Of a DNA stretch of 64,000 bases, positions 27,301-39,300 are shown piece after piece. A program made the position numbers and the translations under genes. Within the stretch, counting starts at the first letter, position 1. Every line of letters starts with the position of its first letter. The notes below the pieces were generated by a model. The model did not search any database and had not been told where the DNA came from. It saw only the letters and a list, made by a program, of their open reading frames with translations. The DNA lies in NCBI RefSeq assembly GCF_032191515.1, contig NC_091431.1, positions 36,924,512 through 36,988,511 on the forward strand, written 5' to 3'. The stretch is from Phaenicophaeus curvirostris. Its lineage: Eukaryota > Chordata > Aves > Cuculiformes > Cuculidae.

Positions 27301-30300
27301 AAAAACTATACATTTCCAAACTTGAAATAATTAAATGCTGTCACCAAATATGTGGTTAAGCAAATTCATGAGAAAACATTGGTCGCTGGTAGTTTTCTTT
27401 AACCAGCTTCTTATTTTGCAGAAGACTAGTTGCTGTACTGATGAGCACAACTGAATACAAATTACTTGTGCATACAGAACGTTAATTTTCTTCTGCTGTT
27501 TGATAGCTACCTTTCAGGAGGCTTTGATTGCACCCCACACTAGTACAGAACTTCCCTGAAGCACCCAGACAAAGCTGTTTCTATGTTGGTTCTCATGCTG
27601 TTGGCTGAAACAAATGTAAAGCTCTGTCTAGCCTATGATTTTTCATGGTAGCATCTCCATTCAAAACAGTAATTCTTCTAAATCAAGTTACCTTTTATGC
27701 AGATGGTTTTATTGATCTGCCTTCAGGAAATCAACAGGAACCTCCACATTGCCATGCACTTCTGAACACATAGGAAGGAGAAGGAATCAAAGCTTGTATA
27801 TTTAGCATGTGGCAATGATAATCAGCTGGCAAAGCTAAATGAAAATTGAGACTTTGTTGGTAAACTGTCAGCCCATCTATTCAAGTACATGTTTCATAAC
27901 CACATCAAATGTCTATTGCTTCCCAGACGTTCTTTTGGATGCTGAGGTTTTCCTCTGCCTAAACATTTGTTTTCTTTTTCACACTATGAAGAATTTTTCT
28001 TGTTTCAGAGTTTGGTCAGGTGTATTCAATGTTGAATGTATTCCAGATTCTCAGTGACTAGAGATCAGCTCAAAATGTCGTTACATGCAGCTCTGCAGGG
28101 TCTCAGCTGGCAGCTTTATATACCATTGAGAGCTGAGGTTCCCCACTTCACATAATTCAGAATTAACTTTGGCTCTGGAAATGGTCAAACACATAAGTAT
28201 AAAATTGATGTTTCTTATATATAAAAAAGAGTGAATGTGTTGCCTTTCACTGGATCTCTTTGCCTTCATTATCATAAGGTCAAGCACATTTCAGATTAAG
28301 CCATCTGGCTATTAGATTTCTGGGATCCAAGATATGTCTGGTTTTAATTTAGAACGTTCTGAAATATTCCTAAAAAATGTTTATTGAAGGTACTACAGGG
28401 CATATGCAGATATATAATGGAACATAAGTGTTGTGACATACAATTTTAGTTGTGCTAATTCAGTATGACATAAGTTCTTGGCTATAACCAAAAGGAGGGA
28501 CATTTTCTGTTTATTGCTTTTTTTATCAGTATAGCTCCAATGCCAGTCCTTGCCTGCATGTAACTTCTCCTTTGGTCTCTTGCAGTAGATTTTATGAAGC
28601 GGGGGGAATCTAAAAATGGTCTCTTTTTTAGCTTTCTGAAAACATCAGCTCACAGAGTATGGAAAAATGTCTTTGCAGTGTGTTTGTAAAGATTGTGAAA
28701 TGCTTACTTCTAATGCCAAACCTATTTCTTAGTGCTTGATGGAGGGAAGGAAAACCAGGATTCTTGAGTCGGTATATGCTGTAGAGAACAGCAGCCCTAA
28801 TTCTTTAGTGAGTGTGGGGGCTCCTGATGATTACTTATGATTGTTATCTCTTATTGCTGTGTCTGTTGTATTTAGTAAACAAAGATTAATATAATTGCCA
28901 GAAAGTAATTAGAATTAATAATTACGGTGTTTCAAAGATGTGGAATAAACTTTTATCTAACTATATAATATTCAAGTGAACACTTAGAAATTTTTATGCC
29001 ACTAGAGTCCTACACTTAACTAAAGTACACAACAATACAAATGGGGCAGATAGTTATCCAAAGTGTAAAAGTGTAACTTACTCAGCTGTCAGAAGAATGT
29101 TCTGAAGCAAGATATTGTGCATATGGATGCCTTTGAAAAAATAACTTGGATTAAAAGTTCCAATTTCTTGTTCTGTACTCCTTTTCACTTCTAAGGAGAT
29201 GGTAGGTCCTAGCTACCAGCAGTTGAGCACTCACCTGAGCTGAGAGACTGTAGAAAGCAGTTATTCCCACGTACTGCCAGCTCAGCATTTGGAAGACCCA
29301 GGCCTGTGGTACTGACGATGTGCACAGAGATAAGTGAATAAGATTGCTAGGGACAGGGGGAAGAGTTACAGAAGGCTCTCCGTTTTTTTTTTCCCTTAAT
29401 ACTGCTTGTTTGAGGTAATCTTTAGCTTGGTGTTTATGAAGGTGTCGTATTAATGTATCAGGAGTGAGCCTGGAAGTTGAACTCCAGTACCTGAGAGATG
29501 GTGTGCTGGCAAGGACCACCAGTATGTTACCACAGAGCGAGTGGGGGTGAGTACTTCTGGTGATGGAAAGGATGAAACTGGCACTGGAGGATTAGCTATT
29601 CCAAGGACCTGTTAATTGGGAATGAACACTATTCCCTTTATGAGGGCTGAAGGTTTGCCAGTCCAGCTGAAATGCATTTACACTAATGCATGCAGCATGG
29701 GCAATAAGCAGGAGGAGTTGGAAGCTGAGACTACAATGTCATTGCCATCATGGAAATGGGATGGGATGACTCCTATAACTGGAGTGCAGCTATGTTGGGG
29801 TATAAAATCTTTAGGGGGGACAGGAAGGGTAGGAGAGGAGGTGGGGTAGCCCTCTGTTGAGTGCCTGTGGGTAAAAATCAGAGGACTTTAGTTACCAAAT
29901 GTCAGCTGGAAGTACAATACAGCAGAAAGGAAGCAGTCTAGGAAGTTCATGGAGTGTGTGGAAGACAACTTCCTTATACAACTGGTGAGTGAGCTGACAA
30001 GGGAAGGTGCCCTCCTGGACCTGCTGTTTGAGAAGGCCTTGTGGGGGATGTGAGGGTTGGAGGATGCCTGGGGCAAAGCGATCATGGAATGATAGAGTTT
30101 TCAAATCTATGTGAGGTGAGGATGGGGTTAGCAGAACAGTCACATTAAACTTCCAGAGGGCAGACTTTGGACTGTTCAGAAGGCTGGATGATAAAGTCCC
30201 ATGGGAGACAGTCCTTAAGGGCAAGGGAGCTCAAGAGGGCTGGGTGCTCTTTGAGAAGGAAATCCTAGCAGCTCAGGAGCAAGCTGTCCCCATGTTCTGG

Positions 30301-33300
30301 AAAAGGAGCCAATGGGGGAAAAAAACAGCTTGCTTGAGTAGGGAGATCTTGAGAGACATCAAAAAGAAGAGGAATGTCTATGAACTTTGGAAGAAGGGAC
30401 AGGTGTCTTGGATGGACTACAGGGAGGAAGTGAGATGGTGCAGAGGAAAAATCAGGAGGGCTAAGGCCCAACGAGAACTCAGACTGGCCAAATTGATGAA
30501 AGATAAGAAAAAATCTTTCTATAAATACATTAACAATAAAAGGAGGACTAGAGAGAATATTCAGTCCTTATTGGATGCAGATGGAACAACTGTGACAAAG
30601 GATGAGGACAAGGCTGAGGTACTTAATGCCATCTTTGCCTCAGTCTTTAAAGTAAGGGAAGTTGTTCCGTCTGTGTACACACCCAGGAGTTAGAGGAGCA
30701 GAACGAGGCTACCATGATCCAAGAGGAAGCGGTTAGAGACTTGCTTGCCCAGCTAGACACCCACAAGTCTATGGGGCTGGATGGGATCCACCCAAGAGTA
30801 CTGATGGAGCTGGCCGATGTGCTTGCCAAAGCCCTTTCCATCAACTTCCAACAGTCCTGGCTGACTGGAGAAGTTCCACTTGACTGGAGGTTGGCTGACG
30901 TGGTTCCCATCTACAGGGAGGGTCGGAGGGAGGACCCAGGAAACTGCAGGCCTGTCAGTCTGACCTCAGTGCCAGGGAAAGTCATGGAACAGGTGATCTT
31001 GGGTGCTGTCATGAAGCACATGCAAGAGAACTGGGTGATCAGGCCCAGTCAACATGGGTTCACAAAAGGCAGGTCTTGCCAAACTAACCTTATTACCTTC
31101 TATGACAGAGTGGCTCGACTGCTGGATGAGGGAAAGGCTGTGGATGTATCTTCTTGGACTTCAGTAAAGCCTTTGACAGAGTGTCTCACAGCATTCTGCT
31201 TCGGAAACTGTCAGCCTCTGGCCTGGACAGGCGCACACTCTCCTGGGTGGAAAACTAGTTGGCTGGCCAGGCCCAAGGAGTGGTGGTAAATGGAGGTAGC
31301 TGCAGGTGGAGGCCAGTTACAAGTGGTGTCCCCAGGGCTCAATGCTGGGTCCAGCCCTGTTCAATGTCTTTATCAATGTCTTGGATGAGGGGATCGAATG
31401 CACCCTAAGTAAGTTTGCGGATGGCACTAAGCTGAGTGGAAGTGTAGATCTGCTGGAGGGTAGGGAGGGGCTTCAGAGGGATCTGAACAGGCTGGACTAC
31501 TGAGCCGAGACCAATGGCATGAGATTTAAGAAGGCCTAATGCCGAGTCTTGCACTTGGGGCACAAGAACCCCGTGCAGTGCCACAGACTAGGAGAAGAGT
31601 GGCTAGAAAGCTACCTGGAGAAGGACCTGTGGGTGTTGGTTGACAGCCGACTGAACATGAGCCAGCAGTGTGCCCAGGTGGCCAAGGAGGCCTATGGCAT
31701 CTTGGCTTGGATCAGAAATGGCATGGCCAGCAGTTCAGGGAGGTTATTCTCCTTCTGTACTCGGCACTGGTGAGACCATTCCTCGAATACTGTGTTCAGT
31801 TCTGGGCCCCTCACCACAAAAAGATGTTGAGGCTCTAGAGTGTGCCCAGAGAAGAGCAACGAAACTGGTGAACGGTCTGGAGAACAGGCCTTACGAGGAG
31901 CAGCTGAGGGAATTGAGGTTGTTTAGACTTGAGAAGAGGAGGCTGAGGGGTGTTCTTATTGCTCTCTACAACTGCCTGAAAGGGGGTTGTGGAGAGGATG
32001 GTGGTAGCCTCTTCTTCCAAATGACAGGGGACAGGACAAGCGGCGGTGGCCTCAAGCTGCACCAGAGGAGGTTCAGGCTTGACATCAGGAAAATCTTTTT
32101 CGTGGAAAGGGTCATTTGGCACTGGAACAGGCTGCCCAGGGAGGTATTTGATTCACCTTCCCTGGAAGTGTTTAAAAGGCGGATGCATGAGGTGCTGAAG
32201 GGCATGGCTTAGTGATTGATGGGAATGGTTGGACTCGATGATCCAGGGGGTCTTTTCCAACCTAGTGATTCTGTGTTTTGTGTATTGTATTTTATTTAAT
32301 TGCTGTTGTGGTAACATTGCATTATAAAATTCACAGGGCTGGGTTGGCCGCTTACCTAGTAAGTTCCAAAGAGTTTAACCTTAAGACCACTCTTCAAAAC
32401 CAGAAATTGTACTTGCTTTTCACTTTTCAGTACTGGTATGTTTCCTTTTTGTATGTTGGTGGTTGTATTACTAAGGTAAAATACGAAAGCATCAAAGGAA
32501 ATACTTGTGTGATTATGGTGTTTGCTTTGTAAAATTTCAGGGAAAATACAATTCTGTGTATATCATGTCCACCATGTTCTACTAAGCAGGTAAGTGCGGT
32601 TAAATGGGAAGTAATGAAAAATAACGCTCATAGTAATTGAGGTTGGGCTTACAAGGGAATTTACTGTAAAATAGTATGTTTTGATGCGTATATTGAATCT
32701 GCGTGTACCCTTGTCTAGTTGAGAGAAAATAAGTTTAACTATATTGCACGAACATCCTTTTAATCAGTTTATCTTGGCATTTATTGACTTTGAGCAGAGA
32801 CAGAGAATGAACCCTGTGTGTTGAAACACGGATTTTTTTATCTTTAAGCAGTGTGATTTCAGCTACATTCTTTGATTCAGATGTTGTTTGTATGCCATTG
32901 TGCTAGTATCGCCTTTGGAAAATTACAGTAACATTTTAAAAATGTGTATTTTGGTATTTTTAATGTATTTTCTAACAGCAATTGTTCCACGATCTGGACG
33001 ATAGGAAGCGAGTTCTTACAGAGAACTGCAAGGAATTGCTGAACAAAGCTCGACAGGTCTGCAATCTGAGTCCAGATGAACATATCCCAAAAGAATTTCA
33101 AACTGTATGTACAAAAAAACTCTGTGTATCTCTTAACTGCTGAATCATGTTCACCATTCTAACTTGTCCAGCAAAATATATTATATATTTTTTATTAGAA
33201 GGCTACTAGTTAAGGATCATGTGTACTTGTTAGTGTTAACTCCTGTGTTGTCACTTACTCATTTAAAGCACCTGTAAATAGTGCTGGCATATCCTCTGAC

Positions 33301-36300
33301 TTCATTATGTGAAGGGGACAGAAAATTTGATCTGAAATTTCAATTAAAATCCATAGTCTTTTGGCTCTAGAAGTAATTAGAGGACATATGTTTCTAGTTT
33401 CTCGCTCTAATGGAGCAACAGAAAAGAACTGAAATCTGGGCCTGCCTACTTACCTAGAGGTTTCCCCAGCCTCTGGAAGTATTTGCATGGCTTAACTAAC
33501 ATAGCCTCTGGCTTATAACAAGTCTGTGAGCATCTGTAGCTGCACAAGGTAGGCAACTAAGGAGCAATTAATTGTGTGTTGTTGTTATGTAGTAGTACTT
33601 CTAGCATTCTTTCTCTGTCCATAATAATTTGTGAGGGAATTTTACTGTATTGAGTTTTGAATGTGTAATGTACCCATTAAGAGTAATAGAATATTCTAGG
33701 GCTTATTCTGTTTCTTTTTAGCAAACTTGAGTCCTTCATTAGCATTGCTGTGTAGCACATGCATCCTTTCTCTCACAGGCTTTTCAGGCTCTTCCGAACA
33801 CATTGGAGGAGATTGATGCTTTTCTGAATGAAGAGAAAAGCAAAGCCTCCTGTCTCACAGGTCTGACTGCTTCGGTATGTTCACTGCTTTCCCTCCACTC
33901 TCCCATCCTCCCCCTCCACCCGTTTTGGACTTACTTCCCACTCTGTACTAGATCTCTTGGTATAACAAACTAGACAGCCGGAACAATGTGCTGTAAATGC
34001 CAGATTCAGCATCTATTAGAATTTTGAGTAGGTTCTTCCAAAAGAACAGTGTGTTCTGTGCCTTTTTAAAAAGAAAAAAAAAGTTGCAGTAACATGAAAT
34101 AAGGAATGCTTTACAGTTTCTTTGCTTTAAAGCTAAAAGTGTCTTGTTCAGTATGCAGTGCAATAATCTGTATAATTGTGTTTGAACAGAGTCAGTGCAG
34201 TGTGATATTTTTACAGTCAAGGCTAGAACTGGCAAGCATTTTGTTGACTGCTTCTGTTTTATTCTGGTAGGTTGTTGAAGAATACAATAAGCAGTCACAA
34301 GAAATACAGCAGTTGACGGAATATCTCGAGGAAAAGAAAAATGAATTGGAAAACTATAAGCAAAACATTTCACAGGTAATAGCTGAAATTGTCACTTCTG
34401 TATCAGTATGTCCTTATTTGAATAGAGTGTATGTACAGAAAAAAGGGTAACTTTCCAAGTTGTTTTGAGTGTAAGCTGAAATGTTAGTTTCTGTAATTCG
34501 GTGTCTTTTAAATTAAGAATCAGTTATTAAAATTATTTTACACAGATATGCTTATTTCTAGGTCAAAGACAAGTGGCTAAATCCCTTGAAAGAGATGATT
34601 GAGAAAATTAATGAGAAGTTCAGTAACTTCTTTAGTTCTATGCAGTGTGTTGGTGAAGTTGATCTTCATGTGGAGAATGAGGTATGATTTATTTTTCATA
34701 TGGAAGAATAACATATTTTGGAAAATATGGAAAAATGTCAAGTGTTCATTTGGATTATAGGAAGGGTGTTCTTTAAAAAAAAACCAAACTTTTACGGATG
34801 AACACACTCTTTTCTTGCTAGAACTGACTTTCCAATCTGATGAAGGGAAAATTAGTCTTTGTCTAGGTCTTCAATTCACTGGCTTTTGGAAGCTTCTTGC
34901 AACTCACAGGGCTCAGTTGGAAGCATTGTATTTACTTTAGCTGTTACTTGGATGTATTAAGTTAGAAATATAATTGTACGCTTTTAGCTAATTTGTCATA
35001 TTGGTAGTTGTTAAATCTTCTGTTATCAAGAGTTGCGTTAATTTGGTTATACATGTAGTTTCTACTCAAGTCTGCTGGCATTTTATCTATTACAGAAGTG
35101 GCAATCATTTGGCCCAGCCTGTTATGCCCTCAGTAGCGTTTATAGGCAGGGTTTAAATCTTGAGAGTTTAAAGCATCAGTAACAGTACCTTGGGGAGAAA
35201 TAGTCAGTGCAGTGGGCTGTAAAGTAATTGGGTATTTTGTTTTAAGTTAATATCTGTAATGTTTTTTAAACTTATATGTAATGCCTGGACTCCACAATAG
35301 TGAAAGTTGCCTTTTTTTCTGTTGTAAATTACTTGGGCGGCTTTTCTTAAAATATTTGTAGACGTAATTATGTTGGGGGCAGAATAGTGACTGACAGGGC
35401 TCTTTATATGAACTGCATCAAAATATTTACACAGGAACTAGTATTATGAAACAGTAGTACATTAAGACATGGACTTTTCAGTTCTTTTGATAGTTACCTA
35501 CGGAGTCAGATCTATATTACATAGACGCTATCTTTTATCCAAGAGTGCATTGGGAGAGAGTACACAAAAGAACAGTAATGCAGTTTAAAAGCAAAGTGAG
35601 TCTGAATTGTTTTTTCACTATCTTTGGAAGGCCTTGCTTGTCTCTTGCAAAGATGTCACAAATAGTTTAAGAGATCAGCTAGTGGGACTGTGCCATGACT
35701 AAAACGTTTTCCTCAGGGGATCAACACCTATAATGCAGAGAGGTGGATAATCTGTTCTAGAGCTTGGATTCCTTGCCCTTTTCTGCAGAGGACTCTTTTG
35801 CCCTCAGCTGTAAATACAAGAAAGATGCTTGAGGCAGAATTATTTTTGTTACAAATATTCCTGTGACACTGAAGTTCAAACCTCTGTTAGCCTACCAAGC
35901 AGGAACCTTGAAAACTGATTATGTCCTTAGTGATACTACCCACTGTGTGAAATACTTCACTAGGTTCTTCCTGGACATCCTAGCCGAAACCTTAGTGAAT
36001 GAATTTCCTTAATAGCACTTGCTCAGTTCTGCACAGGGAGTGTTGACCACCATTCTTGACGAGTCCTGGAATATCTGTTAGTTATGTGAACTCACGTTCC
36101 CAGTAGTCTGTCAAAAGAGGCCTGACTTTACAGTGCCATTGTGGCCTGTGCTGAAGGGTGGATCTTTTTTTACTGGAGATTTTGCCAACCTGTGCCTTGT
36201 AGACTGGTCTGAGCCTAGTTTCAGTGTGTGCCAATGCATCTGAAATACTGTGGGCCTAGGAGCCTTAGGTCCTGTTTTTTATTTCTCTTTACATGAAGTC

Positions 36301-39300
36301 ATCTAACAGGGAAAATATTGAGAGTGAGAAAGGTGACCTGTCTTCAAAATTGGGAAAAAGTGGACACCTTGCAACCATGAATTTGTAACTGTCAGGTCAC
36401 ATTTATTCTCTCCATATGCATTTGCCTCAGCCGTAAGAGTACACAGTTCCATGTTTCTGTAATACTGGTACACCAGAAGCACCAGAGGTTTGCGATTTTA
36501 TGAAGTAACTATTGGTATAAGACCTTACACTTAGCAGTCCTGAGGGTGTTTGTCTGCCTGCAGATGTGGTAAAACACCAGGAGAAACACCAAAGTTGTTC
36601 TGATTTAACAGATCAGCTGATCTCAGAGGATCTAATAGATCCTCTCCAGTGTTAGTTGATGTCTGATATGTATGTTTTACTCATCCCAAAGCAAGACCTG
36701 AAGGGTGCGAAGAAGCTGAAATTTGTTCCTATAGACTTGAAGTTCCTTAAGGCAGTTTTAAGACTTTGAGATGGTATGGCTTATTTACTGGCTTCTAGAC
36801 CTTGTTCTTCATAAACGCTAACCCTACAATGGAACTCTGTTCTGCCAGGTGACTTGGATTTATACACCTTTTGACTGTGGCATGTGGCAACCTAAACCAA
36901 ACTGGGATGCGACATTTTCTATGGAATGGGCTCCTCATTGTCCCTTTGCTGCAGATATCTTTTCTGAAACCAGAAATATTCTGCAATTAACCATCTGGTT
37001 ATTGGCTTTTATAGGATGAGTATGACAAGTATGGGATTCGCATTAGAGTCAAATTCCACAGTACAAGTAAACTCCATGAACTGACTCCGTATCATCAGAG
37101 TGGAGGTGAGAAAAGTGTTTCCACTATGTTGTACCTGATGGCTCTCCAGGAACTCAACAGATGTCCTTTCAGAGTTGTAGATGAAATAAATCAGGTGAGG
37201 GTCAGGTGCAGTATATAACCTCTTACTGTACAGATGCTTATGACACAGTGCATGGAACAGACTTCGGTTTTGGAGATTGTTGGGTTTTTTGGGTTTTTTT
37301 AGGGCATGGATCCAATGAATGAGAGAAGAGTTTTTGAACTGGTTGTGAAAACTGCATGTAATCAAAGCACATCGCAGTACTTCTTCGTTACACCAAAGGT
37401 GCGTAGCAGAAAATGAAATTAAAGGTTTAATGTGTCAGATAGCTGAGTTTTGTGTAACATTCCTATAAACACTGTATAAATTATGTCTCTTTCATGTAAG
37501 AACTTTACATTAAAGGATAACTGTGAGAGAGTTTATCCATTTTAAGGACAGTCCTGGCAGGAAATCAGTCAACTTATACCAAGGCACGTCTCATCATAAA
37601 CACATTCTGGAATTGTGCCCTCTGTGGAAGTATCACAAGTTATCTACCAATGGATTAGAGATACCATATAACAAGGCTGTCAAACATAATGCCACTAGCT
37701 CACACAGAGTTGCCATATAGCAGAGACCAACTTCCAAACATTTCAGATAATTATGTTGGAACAGGCTAGTGCTGCTGACATTGGAAGAACTAGAGGAGTC
37801 CCAGATTAATGGAGGAAAACTATTCAAGTAGTAATCTGAGATTTATAAGCTCAGAGGTCAGTGCCATGCTCCATGGAGAATGGCTTGAAGAGAATTTTTG
37901 CAGTCGGAAATAACAAATGCTTGATTGTGTTCTTCTGATAAAATAAAAATAAATAACTGACTTAATAGGTAATGCAGTGATGTGATGCTGTGGCTTGAAA
38001 GAACTAGTAAGTAGGGTGGCTGTTCACCTGCACCTTGAAAAGGGGCTAGTGTTATGTTCAACTTGATACACGACTGATTCAGCCAGCAAAAGTTCCTATA
38101 CACTGGGGAGGGAAGCAGTCAGTAATGGACTGTATGCTTTTAATTAAGATGTCAGTTCTCCTGCATCCTGTACTTCGCTGTATTTTAGAAGATTTGTCTG
38201 GTGTGTGCTACTCTTTTTCTATAGATAGGAGTTGAAGGACTTGAGAAAAGCCACAATGTGAAAGGTAATGAAAACTGACTGAAAGTAGGAGGGAGGTGAT
38301 GCTTTTTCTTTCTTCTGATCTTGCAGTATTCTTACCTCTGCACAGTCTGGTTGTTTCCTGTCCACATACTTCTTTCTTGTTCTGTGTGTTATTTATCAAC
38401 TTTTGTCATCTTGCAGTTTTGCTCCTTACTTGATCTGCTTTTCTGTGCCCTCTCCTGCTTTGAGAAATGAGAGAGGTTTGGATGTTGAAAGGATAGAGAT
38501 AGATCTACTAATCCTAATGCTTCCCATGTGGAAGGAACTATAGAAAACTACTGTCTAGGGTTCAGAGTCTGTTTTAAAAGTTATACTCGTTGTCAGATTA
38601 CTAAGTATATAGAAGGGGGAAAACTGAACGTACCAACGTAACCAGAAAGATCAGACTGAGAGCAAGAAAACTGAAGCAAGACGTGTGAGAGACTTAGAAG
38701 AAAAGAAAAAGTCGATTAACATGGTAAGAGGAAGATCAAGGGATGCGATGCACCAGTATTTAGTAAGAGATGTGTTATGAAGAGATGGCTGCAGGGATTT
38801 CTTCTTTTATTTCTTCCTTCCTCTCTCTTGATCAGCTGCAAACAGGTGTTCACCACAGTTAACGTGAATTTGTAATGGCACACTGCGAGTAACATTATTG
38901 TGATAGCACTTCATGTAAAGATTTTAGCCTGTGAGATATTTTTGAGTGAGCTGTGTCAGAGCAATTAAAAGGCTGTACAGAGTAGGCTGAGGAGAAAGCT
39001 GGACTCACTTTTCAAGTGGATTACCTGCAGTTCCTGAGCCTGTACTGTATGTTGTCATTTAGTAGAAAGGAAGTATGCAAACACATACTGGGAAGTATGA
39101 TAGGTTTTCATACTAAGCTAAGTTCCTCATATTTATTGAGTGGGTACAGTAAAACCTGTTATTGTCTTTTTTCAGTATGTTGATGCTTTGCCTAGCTAAG
39201 CAAGAGCCCAGCTAAGCAAGCTACAGAGGGAGAATGGTATAGATTAATGCATAGTAGCATTGATTAGGGAGATGTATTTTGAATAGTAGATAAACTGTTG

